Under the pieces are notes generated by a model that was not told where the DNA came from, ran no database searches, and saw only the letters and a program-made list of their open reading frames with translations. A program made the position numbers and the translations under genes. A stretch of 64,000 nt of DNA from Tenacibaculum ovolyticum DSM 18103 (GTDB lineage: Bacteria; Bacteroidota; Bacteroidia; Flavobacteriales; Flavobacteriaceae): assembly GCF_000430545.1 (NCBI RefSeq), contig NZ_KE387163.1, positions 526,439 through 590,438 of the forward strand, written 5' to 3'. Position 1 is the stretch's first letter; each line of letters starts with the position of its first letter. Of the stretch, positions 48,340 to 57,979 are shown one piece after another.

Positions 48340-49803
48340 ATGAATTCAGATATTAAAAACTTAGAACCGAAAGCTGTTTGGAAGAATTTTGCTGATTTGA
48401 ACGCAGTACCTCGTCCTTCAAAAAAAGAAGAAAGAGTCATTCAATTTATGGTTGATTTTGGAAAAAAATTAAACCTTGAAACAATAGTTGATAAAGTTGG
48501 TAACGTTATTATTCGTAAACCAGCCTCTTCAGGAATGGAAGATCGTAAAATGATTGTAATGCAAAGTCATTTAGATATGGTGCACCAAAAAAACTCTGAT
48601 ACTGTTTTTGACTTTGATACAGAAGGAATTAAAATGTTTATTGATGGTGACTGGGTTAAAGCTGAAGGAACTACTTTAGGTGCCGATAATGGTTTAGGAG
48701 TAGCATCTATAATGGCTGTTTTAGAATCTACCGAAATTGTTCATCCTGCTATTGAAGCATTATTTACCATTGATGAAGAAACTGGTATGACTGGTGCAAT
48801 GGGATTAGAAGGCGGTGTTTTGCAAGGTGAAATATTATTAAACCTAGATACTGAAGAAGATGATGAAATTGGTATGGGGTGTGCTGGTGGTGTAGATGTA
48901 ACTGCTACTAGAACTTATAATGAAGAAAATACTCCCGAAAACACAACTGCTTTTTCTATTTCTATTACAGGTTTAAGCGGAGGACACTCTGGAATGGACA
49001 TTATTAAAGGATTAGGAAATGCTAACAAAATAATGAATCGTTTATTATTTGACGGTTTTACAAACTTTGGATTACGTGTTTCTGAAATAAACGGAGGTAG
49101 TTTACGAAATGCAATACCACGTGAAAGTTTTTCATCAGTAGTTATTGATACAGTTTCTAAAGAGCCTTTCTTATTTGAAATTCACGAATTAATTAATAGC
49201 ATTAAAGCTGAATTTTTATCACTAGAACCAAATTTATCTATTGAATTGAAAGAAATTGAATCTCCTAAAAAAGTAATGGATTTAGGAATTCAAGAAGGAT
49301 TAATAAAAGCTACATATACTGCTTTGAACGGAGTATACCGTATGAGTCCAGACATTGAAGGATTGGTTGAAACTTCAAACAACATAGCTCGTGTTATTGT
49401 AAAAGAAGGAAAAATAAAAATAGGGTGCTTAACACGTTCTTCTTCTGAAACTAACAAATGGGATTTAGCTAATTCATTACGTGCTGCTTTTGAATTAGCA
49501 GGTTTTGATGTTGAATTTTCAGGGTCATATCCAGGTTGGTTACCTAACTTAGATTCTGAAATATTAAAAATAGTTGCAAAACTATATGAAGATTTACATC
49601 ATGAAAAGCCAAATGTTGCGGCTTGTCATGCAGGTCTAGAATGCGGACTTTTAGGTCAGAATTACCCTGAGATGGATATGGTTTCTTTTGGACCTAATAT
49701 TAGAGGCCCACACTCTCCTGATGAACGTGCTCAAATTTCATCTACACAAAAATATTGGAATTTTTTATTAGAAATTTTAAAGAGCATCCCTAGTAAAAAC
49801 TAA
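48340..49803 (+). CDS. pepD: Aminoacyl-histidine dipeptidase (PepD, M20 family)
   Basis: This is a 487-residue cytosolic metallopeptidase that cuts Xaa-His dipeptides. Zinc-binding and catalytic motifs of M20/PepD are visible: QSHLDMVHQKN (His and Asp), GTTLGADNGLGVA (bridging Asp), FTIDEETGMTGA (catalytic Glu and Glu ligand), NLDTEEDDEIGMGCAGG and the C-terminal ACHAGLECGLLG and GPNIRGPHSPDE. It is divergent from recR. Confidence 0.95.
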   Translation: MNSDIKNLEPKAVWKNFADLNAVPRPSKKEERVIQFMVDFGKKLNLETIVDKVGNVIIRKPASSGMEDRKMIVMQSHLDMVHQKNSDTVFDFDTEGIKMFIDGDWVKAEGTTLGADNGLGVASIMAVLESTEIVHPAIEALFTIDEETGMTGAMGLEGGVLQGEILLNLDTEEDDEIGMGCAGGVDVTATRTYNEENTPENTTAFSISITGLSGGHSGMDIIKGLGNANKIMNRLLFDGFTNFGLRVSEINGGSLRNAIPRESFSSVVIDTVSKEPFLFEIHELINSIKAEFLSLEPNLSIELKEIESPKKVMDLGIQEGLIKATYTALNGVYRMSPDIEGLVETSNNIARVIVKEGKIKIGCLTRSSSETNKWDLANSLRAAFELAGFDVEFSGSYPGWLPNLDSEILKIVAKLYEDLHHEKPNVAACHAGLECGLLGQNYPEMDMVSFGPNIRGPHSPDERAQISSTQKYWNFLLEILKSIPSKN

Positions 49804-49949
49804 TATTAATATGTGACAGCATTAAATAGCGTTACAAAATTAATAATTTAAAGGTAGTAATTTTATATTACTACCTTTTATAGTTTTATATAATCCTCTT
49901 TTGATTTTATTTCATTTACGCATTTGATTAGGAATGAGCATATAATTAG

Positions 49950-50360
49950 ATAAATGAGAGCTAATATTATTGTAAATTTCTACAGCATTTTTAACTAATT
50001 TTGTTTTAATTTTAAGATTAATATAATACTTATAAATATCAAATTATTTTTAATAGTCTTTGATATTCATTAGAACAATACTGCAAGCCTCTATCTGAAT
50101 GATGAATTATTGGTTTATTTCAATAAGCTTTCTTTTTTAGCACCATTTATAAAGCGGTGGATTCAATTGATAAAAGAACCCTTTACATTTAAACAACTAT
50201 TACTAACATTATAACCTATAACTTTTTTAGAATACACATCAGTAATTTTTCTTGTTCTAATTTGAGGCATTAAAAGGCATTTTGACTCTACTAAATTCAT
50301 CACCCTAAAACTTAATTTTAACTTCTCTTTTATTGATATAATATTTCGATAACACATCTA
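49950..50360 (-). pseudogene. Degraded IS3-family transposase (OrfB) remnant
   Basis: Pieces of the OrfB integrase core can be read on the minus strand in several frames: a middle part with KKVIGYNVSNSCLNVKGSFI (about 50163-50250), then PIIHHSDRGLQYCSNEYQRL (about 50050-50120) and the end AVEIYNNISSHLSNYMLIPN (about 49920-49990). These match HSDRGxQYxS and YNxxRxHxxLxxxTPxQ of IS3 transposases. Stops and frameshifts make it inactive. Bits of its N-terminal part may continue to about 50760. Confidence 0.75.
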
Positions 50361-50841
50361 TCTATCAACCCTTAGTAATTACATGTAACTTTTACACTTT
50401 GTTTTTATTACTTAGGTTCTTACTTTTTTCTAATAGGAATATTAAACTCTTTTTCTGCAATATCAATCATCATATCAAATAAAATAACTTTTGATCTGCT
50501 CTATCCGCTAAACCTCCTTCCCTTTTCCCTCTACTTTTCAAGTAATTTACTCTACTGCTCTAACTATAGAATAGATTGCACTGGAGTTTTAGCCATATCT
50601 TAATTAATTGTATATTCAGAATCAAAAGTCATCATATTTTTCAATCCAATTAACAACGATTTTCCTACATTGAATACCACAAGTAGACAAACTCCCTAAT
50701 TTAATATATTCAACAATCTGTAGTTTTAAATTTAAACTATAATCCTTTTATGTTCGAGTTTTGTAATTTGAACCTTGTTTTTCCCATAAATAAATAGAAC
50801 TTAGTTTAACACTATTTCAGTACGAAATATGACAACAACTT

Positions 50842-50873
50842 AAAAACCACAACTAATCAATTGTAGTTTTTTT
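50842..50873 (+). terminator. Terminator-like hairpin
   Basis: AAAAACCACAA / TTGTAGTTTTTTT, nearly the same as the hairpin that ends the TonB-receptor operon at 57342. Confidence 0.6.
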
Positions 50874-51015
50874 AATATCGAAAAAAACAGAAATAACACA
50901 TATTAACATCTAACTTTTTTCATTTTAAAAAAAATGTAAAAAAATTAACATATATCCTAAAAAAAAAAATGTAGCTTTACATTGAAAAAGTTTTTAATTT
51001 AAATTGCTCTCTAAA

Positions 51016-51708
51016 ATGAAAACACTGCTAATAGTATTACTCTTTTTGGTCACCCCTATTCTTTTCTCTCAAGAGAGTGAAATTTCTAAATCTTTTTATT
51101 CTTCATTTGACAAAACTATTGGTCTACAAAATACAGATTTAAGTTATGGTGTGATTTTTAAAGAAAATTACAGAAAATTAAAAGGTAATCATAATTTTTT
51201 TTTAAATGATCATTTTGAATCAGGAAACATTACATATAGTGGAGACTCTTATTTTAATGTAAAAATGAAATACGACCTAGTTGATGATGTTATTATACTA
51301 AACATAGCTAACAAAGACCAAAATATATCTTTGATCCCTGAAAAAGAGCTAATATCTAAATTTTCCTTTTATAATTTAAAATTTGTATACACAAAAGAAC
51401 ATGGATTTCTTGAAGAAAAAACTTCAAATGAAAACTTTTCTATATATACTAAGCATATTAAAAAAGCAAAAGAGAATAGAGATCGAAAGTATATATACTA
51501 TACTTTTAAAGAACAGTATAAGAAATTATTGTTTTATAAAGATCAATATTATTTTATAAAATCTAAAAAAGATTTTATAACTATTTTTCCAAAAAATAAA
51601 AAAACTATTACAAAATTCTATAAAAAAAATAAATTTTTGTTGAAAAATAATTTTGATCATTTTATTGTAAAACTAATAAATGAACTTTTAATTGAATTGA
51701 AAAAGTAA
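51016..51708 (+). CDS. Secreted protein of the STN-TonB receptor operon
   Basis: This is a 230-residue protein. I start it at ATG 51016 (MKTLLIVLLFLVTPILFSQE), which gives a clean signal peptide. The pattern FFLNDHFESGNITYSGDSYF, then NVKMKYDLVDDVIIL, is one I know from proteins directly before STN-type TonB receptors in flavobacteria. The C-terminus is Lys-rich. The role is not known; it may be a periplasmic or surface partner of the receptor. The gene has very high AT content. Confidence 0.65.
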   Translation: MKTLLIVLLFLVTPILFSQESEISKSFYSSFDKTIGLQNTDLSYGVIFKENYRKLKGNHNFFLNDHFESGNITYSGDSYFNVKMKYDLVDDVIILNIANKDQNISLIPEKELISKFSFYNLKFVYTKEHGFLEEKTSNENFSIYTKHIKKAKENRDRKYIYYTFKEQYKKLLFYKDQYYFIKSKKDFITIFPKNKKTITKFYKKNKFLLKNNFDHFIVKLINELLIELKK

Positions 51709-51721
51709 TAGAATCTCTCCC

Positions 51722-54436
51722 ATGAAAAAAATTATAATTATCTCATTGCTACTTCATTTTTCTACTCTTTTATCTCAAAATAAATCTAATAAAATTTCTG
51801 TAACTTTTAAAGACCTTAATAAGAAAGGGATCATTAAATTAATAGAAAAAAAAACTGATTATCGTTTTTTTTACATTGATGAATGGATTGATAATAAAAA
51901 AATCACTAATACTCTTAATAACTTAAACATCCATGAAGTTTTAGATATCATTTTTAATGATACTTCTATCAACTATTTTGTTCTAAAAAAAAAAATAATA
52001 CTTACCAATCGTAATTTAATAAAAAAAAGTTTTTATGATAATTATAATGAAGTTGATGATAACATTCCTTTTTTAATCAACACTAAAAAAAATGGACAAA
52101 AAATACTTAAAATAGGTAAGGAAAATAAAATCATAAAAAAGACATATTTACTTACCGGTTTCATTAAAAATAACAAAACAAAAAAACCTATTGAAGGTGT
52201 TACTATATTTGAAAGAAAAAAAAACATCCATACAACTACTGACAAAAATGGGTATTACTCATTAAATCTTCCTTATGGCAAGAATAATATTGAGACATTT
52301 TTTATTGATTTCAATAGTAAAAGTAAAGACCTTGTCATATATGATGATGGTTCTTTTAATATGTTTCTTGTTGAAGAGTCAGAGCAATTAGATGAAGTTA
52401 TTATTAATGCCAATAGAAATAAAAATGTAAAACAAACTATAGCGGGTATTACACAAATTAAAGCTCAAGAAATAAAAAAAATACCTTTAGTTTTAGGAGA
52501 AAGAGATATTTTAAAAGTAGCTACAACATTACCTGGTATTACATCTGCCGGAGAAGGTTCTGAGGGTATAAATGTAAGAGGTGGTAAAATAGATCAAAAT
52601 TTATTCTTATTAGAAAATGGTGCCATATATAACCCTACACATTTTTTAGGATTATTCTCCGCAATTAATCCATTTACTACAAATGATCTAAAAATATACA
52701 AAGGAAACATACCTGCTGAATATGGAGGTAGATTGTCCTCTGTTTTTGATATTAGTATTAAAAATCCTAGTACCAATAAGTTTCAAGGGGAAGCATCTAT
52801 AGGACCTGTTACAGGAAATCTTAATATAGAAACACCTATAATAAAAGGTAAATCTGGAGTTATGCTTGGTCTTAGAAGTACTTATTCTGATTGGCTATTA
52901 AACTTAATAGATAATAAAAAATTAAAAAACAGTAGTGTGTCTTTTTTTGATGCAATAACTAAATATAAACACAAATTTAACGAAAATAATGATATTAGTT
53001 TTACTGCTTATTACAGTAAAGATCAATATCAAATTGCTTCTGACACTATTAATAAATATAGCAATAAAGTTACTTCTCTTAATTGGCATCATAAGTTTGA
53101 TGATAAAAATAGTGGTAACTTAATTTTATCTAATAGTAACTATTCTTTTGATATAGGCTATGAAAAAAAAGATAATAATAAGGGATTTAACCTTAAGTAC
53201 AGAATTAATGAAACTGATTTAAAACTTAAATTTAAATACATTCGTTCACAAAAACATAATATTGACTACGGTCTCGAATCTAAATTTTATAGCATATCCC
53301 CAGGAAATAAAACTCCTCAAGGAGATCTCTCTTCGGTAACACCACTTTCAATCCCTAATGAAAAAGCTCTTGAAAATAGCTTGTTTATTTCAGATGAAAT
53401 TACCTTTAATAAAAAGGTTACTATAAATTTTGGACTCCGTTTATCTCAATATCTCGCTTTAGGTTCTTCTTCTCAAAGAATCTATCAAGAAGGATCCCCA
53501 ATAAACTCTTCAACTTTAATTAACACAAAAGAATATAAGAATAATGAAATTTTTAAAACGTATGAAGGATTGAGTTATAGATTATCAGGAAGATATTCAT
53601 TAACAAATGACTTTTCATTAAAAGCTAGTTTTAATAAATCTTTTCAATACATACATCGACTAAATAATAATACCACTGCTACCCCCGTAGATACCTGGAG
53701 ACTTTCTAATACAAATATCAAGCCTCAAGAAGGCATACAAACATCTTTTGGTATTTTTAAAAATATAAACGGAAATAATTATGAAATTAGTTTAGAGGGA
53801 TATTATAAGAAGTATAAAAACCTTTTAGATTATAAAGTAGGTGCTAATTTATTATTAAACGAGAATATAGAAACTGAGGTTTTACAAGGAGAAGGAAAAT
53901 CTTATGGTGTTGAATTTTTAATAAAAAAAAATAAAGGAAAACTAAATGGATGGTTAGGATACAGCTATTCTAAATCTCAGATTCAACTAAACAGTAAATT
54001 CAATGAAGAAACTGTAAATGACGGGGAATTTTTTCCTACTAATTACGACAAGCCTCATGATTTTAGCGCTGTTTTAAATTATAAGCTAACTGAAAGATAT
54101 AGCTTCTCTACTAATTTCACTTATCAAACAGGTAGGCCTATAACATACCCTACAGGTAAATACATATCTCAAGGTATCGAGTTTTTAACTTATAGCAATA
54201 GAAACCAATTCAGAATTCCTGATTATTACAGATTAGATATTGGGTTTAACATAGAAGGTAACCATAAAATTAAAAAATTTGCTCATAGTTTTTGGAGTAT
54301 TTCTATTTATAATGTTTTAGGAAGAAACAACCCTTATTCAGTATATTTTGAAAATATAAACGGTAATGTAAATGGATATAAAAGCTCTATTTTTTCTACT
54401 CCCATACCAACAATTACTTATAATTTTAAATTTTAG
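51722..54436 (+). CDS. TonB-dependent outer-membrane receptor with STN domain
   Basis: This is a 904-residue protein with signal peptide (ends LLSQ). An STN domain (residues about 24-95, KISVTFKDLNKKGIIKLIEK) precedes a CarboxypepD_reg-like domain (GVTIFERKKNIHTTTDKNGY), a plug (QTIAGITQIKAQEIKKIPLV, INVRGGKIDQNLFLLENGAI) and a beta barrel. STN domains can signal to anti-sigma factors, yet no sigma/anti-sigma pair is in the window. The substrate is unknown. It starts 13 bp after the secreted protein gene and is followed by a DUF4249 gene. Confidence 0.92.
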   Translation: MKKIIIISLLLHFSTLLSQNKSNKISVTFKDLNKKGIIKLIEKKTDYRFFYIDEWIDNKKITNTLNNLNIHEVLDIIFNDTSINYFVLKKKIILTNRNLIKKSFYDNYNEVDDNIPFLINTKKNGQKILKIGKENKIIKKTYLLTGFIKNNKTKKPIEGVTIFERKKNIHTTTDKNGYYSLNLPYGKNNIETFFIDFNSKSKDLVIYDDGSFNMFLVEESEQLDEVIINANRNKNVKQTIAGITQIKAQEIKKIPLVLGERDILKVATTLPGITSAGEGSEGINVRGGKIDQNLFLLENGAIYNPTHFLGLFSAINPFTTNDLKIYKGNIPAEYGGRLSSVFDISIKNPSTNKFQGEASIGPVTGNLNIETPIIKGKSGVMLGLRSTYSDWLLNLIDNKKLKNSSVSFFDAITKYKHKFNENNDISFTAYYSKDQYQIASDTINKYSNKVTSLNWHHKFDDKNSGNLILSNSNYSFDIGYEKKDNNKGFNLKYRINETDLKLKFKYIRSQKHNIDYGLESKFYSISPGNKTPQGDLSSVTPLSIPNEKALENSLFISDEITFNKKVTINFGLRLSQYLALGSSSQRIYQEGSPINSSTLINTKEYKNNEIFKTYEGLSYRLSGRYSLTNDFSLKASFNKSFQYIHRLNNNTTATPVDTWRLSNTNIKPQEGIQTSFGIFKNINGNNYEISLEGYYKKYKNLLDYKVGANLLLNENIETEVLQGEGKSYGVEFLIKKNKGKLNGWLGYSYSKSQIQLNSKFNEETVNDGEFFPTNYDKPHDFSAVLNYKLTERYSFSTNFTYQTGRPITYPTGKYISQGIEFLTYSNRNQFRIPDYYRLDIGFNIEGNHKIKKFAHSFWSISIYNVLGRNNPYSVYFENINGNVNGYKSSIFSTPIPTITYNFKF

Positions 54437-54439
54437 ATT

Positions 54440-55657
54440 ATGCTATCAAATAAAAACTACTTTTATATAATAATGATATTTATGTCTTTCTCAAGTTGCA
54501 TAGAACCACTTAAACTTGAAGACATTACATTTGAAAGCCACATCGTTATTAATACTACAATTACTGATGAGTTTAAAAATCATACAATAAACATTTCAAA
54601 AACTATTAGAATTGATTCTACTGGTATAGACCCCGAAGAAAATGCTTTGGTTTCAATAACCGATAGTAATAATGTAATCTACACTTTCAAAGATACAGGA
54701 AATGGTATTTATGAATCTATTAATAAATTCAAAGCAGAACCTAACAAAACTTATACTTTAGAAATTGAAACAAATAATGGCATAAAATACATTTCTACAC
54801 CTGAAGAATTACCTTTAACTTCTGGAATAAAAGATATTTATATTGATGTTGAAAAAAGTGAATTAAATGAAATTAAAGCAGTAGTAAAAACAAATAGTAT
54901 TGGTAACTCTAATATTGAAGGTAAATTCTACCGCTATGAATATGAGGAAACATTTAAAGTTAAAACTTCAGTATGGAATGATGAAAAAATAATTATTATT
55001 TCTGACACCCCTCCTTACAAATTTGAATTAGCACCTAAGACTATAGAAGATGGAATTGGTTTTTGTTATGGAACTAGAAAACCTAAAAGTATAATTTTAA
55101 CAGAAACTAAAACATTATCACAAGACAAAGTATTAGGATTTCCTGTAAGATCGATTCCTTTAAATAATTACTTAATTGGTATTAGATATAGCATACTTTT
55201 AAAACAATATGTATTAAATAAAAAAACTTTTGATTATTATGAATTATTAAATAAATTTTCAAACCCTGACAATATCTTTTCACAAGTTCAGGTTGGTGAA
55301 ATACTAAGTAATATTAGCTCGTTATCTGGAGATAAAGTTATTGGCTTCTTTGAAGTATCAACCGTTTCTAAAAAGAGAGTATTCTTTAACAGAAATGAAA
55401 TAACTTCGAACAAATCATTTGTTAACTACAATAATACAAGTGGAAGTGTTTGCTCTAATTCTTTAATCCAGCCATTAATAACAGATACCTCTGGAAAATC
55501 TCCTATGTTAAATAGTTTACAAAACTATATCTTTCAGGGCCACCCAAATTTCCCCCCTATCCCTCCCCCAAACAAACCGTATATATTAATTTCAAAAATA
55601 TGTGGCGATTGCACTCATATTGGACCTGCTACAAAACCTACTTTTTGGATCGATTAA
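54440..55657 (+). CDS. DUF4249 lipoprotein
   Basis: This is a 405-residue protein with a lipoprotein signal ending MSFSSCIEPL (Cys about 18). The N-terminal half has the DUF4249 pattern (HIVINTTITDEFKNHTINIS; ALVSITDSNNVIYTFKDTGN; YTLEIETNNGIKYISTPEEL). DUF4249 proteins pair with TonB receptors in Bacteroidota and probably sit at the surface as binding partners, like SusD. The gene lies 3 bp after the receptor gene. Confidence 0.9.
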   Translation: MLSNKNYFYIIMIFMSFSSCIEPLKLEDITFESHIVINTTITDEFKNHTINISKTIRIDSTGIDPEENALVSITDSNNVIYTFKDTGNGIYESINKFKAEPNKTYTLEIETNNGIKYISTPEELPLTSGIKDIYIDVEKSELNEIKAVVKTNSIGNSNIEGKFYRYEYEETFKVKTSVWNDEKIIIISDTPPYKFELAPKTIEDGIGFCYGTRKPKSIILTETKTLSQDKVLGFPVRSIPLNNYLIGIRYSILLKQYVLNKKTFDYYELLNKFSNPDNIFSQVQVGEILSNISSLSGDKVIGFFEVSTVSKKRVFFNRNEITSNKSFVNYNNTSGSVCSNSLIQPLITDTSGKSPMLNSLQNYIFQGHPNFPPIPPPNKPYILISKICGDCTHIGPATKPTFWID

Positions 55658-55666
55658 AAAATAAAC

Positions 55667-57340
55667 ATGAAAAATAAAATATTCTCTATAATTACAATAT
55701 TCTCTTGTATTTTAATTATAGCACAAGAGAAAAAGTCATCTCTTTTTAATAATTTAAATGATTTACCTAAAGAAAAAATTTTTGTTCATTCAAATTCTAA
55801 CTTCTTACTTACCGGAGAAACTTTATATTATAAAATTTATTGTTTAGACCAAATTAAAAACTCTTTATCTACATATAGTAAAGTTGCATATATAGAATTA
55901 ATAAACTCTGATAATAAAAGCATTGTAAAACAAAAAATTAATCTTATTAAAAGTTCTGGTTACGGTGATTTTTTTTTAAACACAACTATTAAAACTGGGG
56001 CGTATAAATTAATTTCTTATACTCAATGGATGAGAAATAAACAGTTGTTTTATGAAGAAGATATATTCATTGTAAATCCATTTTCACAAAAAATAAGAGA
56101 AGATAATAATATACATAAAACTTTTAAAAGTTTTAAAAAATTAGACTCCATTTCTTCTAAAAATAGTAAGACATATTCAAAAAGAGAAAAAGTATTATTA
56201 GACCTTCCTCTTGTTATTCAAAAAAATGTAAAAAACTTTTCTATTTCAATCAAAAAAAAGGAAAAATTAAATTTGCAAAGGAAAAATAACTATAGCTCAA
56301 TCTTAACTAGCTTTGAGAAAGAACACAAGAGTAATTATTTTTATCTACCCGAATTAAGAGGATCACTTATAAAAGGAAAGATAGTTTCAAAAAACTTTAA
56401 AAACAATAAAGTTTCTAATATTAGATTAAGTTTATCTATAAAAAATGATAATAGCCTCCCAAAAACAGCTATAACAAATAAACTAGGTGAATTTTACTTT
56501 AATATTAAAAATATTAGAAATAGCACAATTGCAATTCAAATCTTAGATGATAATTTTGATGATTACCATCTCAATCTAGGTTTTAATAATTCTCTCGAAA
56601 AAAAATTCGTAAATTTTAAAGAAATATACTTAAACGATACTATTTCTAAAATTATTAGAGATAGAAGTTTAAATTTACAAATAGAGAACGCATATTATAG
56701 CATTAAAAAAGATTCTATTTATGGTGCTACAAGAAAAAAATCTATTTTTGATTATAATAAAATAGTATACAAATTAGATGAATATAAAAGGTTTAATTCA
56801 GTAAAAAAGACTTTTATCGAAATCATTAAAAAAGTTAATATTTCAAAAAAGAATAATAATTACCAAATACATGTATTTGGTATTTCTGATGATAAAAATT
56901 TAAGTTCTTTACCTTCATTACTTATCATAGATGGAAATATTATATATAATCATAATGATTTTATGGATTTTAATCCAAAAAGAATAAATACCATATCCAT
57001 TATTAATAACAAATATTTTTATGGTAGTGGTATATATCAAGGAATTGTTATAATAGATACATATCAAAGAAGTTATTTACCTAACCAAAAACAATTAAAG
57101 GAATTTAACATACTAAAACCACAACCTAAAAAAAAATATTTCTTCCAAAAACATAAAAGAGAGAACGAAAGAATTCCTGATTATAGAACCCAATTATATT
57201 GGAACCCCAACATTGATTTATCTACGAAAGAAATTACTTTTTACACATCAGATGTTTCAGGAGAATTCGAAATAGAAATAGAAGGTTTTACTCAAAAAGG
57301 AAAGCCAATATCATTAAGAAAAACTTTTTTTGTAGATTAA
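55667..57340 (+). CDS. Secreted MG2-like (macroglobulin-type) protein
   Basis: This 557-residue protein has a signal peptide (ends IIAQ). Residues about 30-130 have the MG2-like pattern of bacteroidete alpha-macroglobulin-type proteins: KEKIFVHSNSNFLLTGETLY, YKIYCLDQ and, later, GAYKLISYTQWMRN. A CarboxypepD_reg-like segment follows (residues about 235-290, LGEFYFNIKNIRNSTIAIQI) and the C-terminal part GEFEIEIEGFTQKGKPI. It closes the operon and probably works with the receptor and the DUF4249 protein at the outer membrane. Confidence 0.7.
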   Translation: MKNKIFSIITIFSCILIIAQEKKSSLFNNLNDLPKEKIFVHSNSNFLLTGETLYYKIYCLDQIKNSLSTYSKVAYIELINSDNKSIVKQKINLIKSSGYGDFFLNTTIKTGAYKLISYTQWMRNKQLFYEEDIFIVNPFSQKIREDNNIHKTFKSFKKLDSISSKNSKTYSKREKVLLDLPLVIQKNVKNFSISIKKKEKLNLQRKNNYSSILTSFEKEHKSNYFYLPELRGSLIKGKIVSKNFKNNKVSNIRLSLSIKNDNSLPKTAITNKLGEFYFNIKNIRNSTIAIQILDDNFDDYHLNLGFNNSLEKKFVNFKEIYLNDTISKIIRDRSLNLQIENAYYSIKKDSIYGATRKKSIFDYNKIVYKLDEYKRFNSVKKTFIEIIKKVNISKKNNNYQIHVFGISDDKNLSSLPSLLIIDGNIIYNHNDFMDFNPKRINTISIINNKYFYGSGIYQGIVIIDTYQRSYLPNQKQLKEFNILKPQPKKKYFFQKHKRENERIPDYRTQLYWNPNIDLSTKEITFYTSDVSGEFEIEIEGFTQKGKPISLRKTFFVD

Positions 57341-57341
57341 T

Positions 57342-57373
57342 AAAAACCACAACATATCAGTTGTGGTTTTTTG
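57342..57373 (+). terminator. Terminator of the TonB-receptor operon
   Basis: AAAAACCACAAC / GTTGTGGTTTTTTG follows the MG2-like gene directly. Confidence 0.9.
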
Positions 57374-57387
57374 TTTACATTTATAAA

Positions 57388-57975
57388 ATGAATTTTTTAG
57401 CACATTTATATCTTTCTGGTAATAATACAGATTTAATGATTGGTAATTTTATTGCTGACCATATACGAGGTAATAAGTTTTCTCATTACAAAGAAGAAAT
57501 ACAAAAAGGTATTTTTTTACACCGAGAAATAGATACTTTTACAGATACTCATGATATTGTTAGAAAAAGCAAACGTAGATTACATGAACGTTATGGCCAT
57601 TATGACGGAGTAATAATCGATATTTTTTATGATCATTTTTTAGCCAGAAACTGGAATACCTACTCACAAATACCGTTAAACACTTACGTTAAATCTGTTT
57701 ATAAGTTATTACAAGACAACTACAACATTCTTCCTGAAAAAACACAAGAAATACTTCCTTTTTTAACAAAATACAACTGGCTCTATAATTATCAATTTGC
57801 TAATGGAATTCAAGAAGTATTAAACGGAATGAATAAACGCACTAAAGGAAAATCACAAATGAATTTAGCTTCTGAAGACCTATTAGTTCACTATCAATTA
57901 CTTGAAAATGATTTCACACTTTTTTTTGAGGACTTACGTAAATTTTGTGACTCTAAAATAAATCTAACAACTTAA
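57388..57975 (+). CDS. acpH: Acyl carrier protein phosphodiesterase
   Basis: This is a 195-residue protein. I start it at ATG 57388 (MNFLAHLYLSGNNTDLMIGN), the conserved N-terminus of the family; the longer frame runs through the terminator. AcpH removes the 4'-phosphopantetheine from acyl carrier protein. HREIDTFTDTH and DHFLARNW carry the conserved His/Asp residues of its HD-like metal site. Confidence 0.9.
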   Translation: MNFLAHLYLSGNNTDLMIGNFIADHIRGNKFSHYKEEIQKGIFLHREIDTFTDTHDIVRKSKRRLHERYGHYDGVIIDIFYDHFLARNWNTYSQIPLNTYVKSVYKLLQDNYNILPEKTQEILPFLTKYNWLYNYQFANGIQEVLNGMNKRTKGKSQMNLASEDLLVHYQLLENDFTLFFEDLRKFCDSKINLTT

Positions 57976-57979
57976 AACC

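Larger units (their letters stand above)
49804..51015. other. Region with IS remnant and no intact gene
   Basis: Apart from the IS3-type remnant (about 49950-50360, perhaps to 50760) and a terminator-like hairpin (50842-50873) I see no gene. The right end is extremely A/T-rich. Confidence 0.6.

Noticed and set aside
50163..50357. Small independent gene of 64 residues
   Set aside because: Its sequence is the middle of an IS3-type transposase with the neighbouring parts in other frames.
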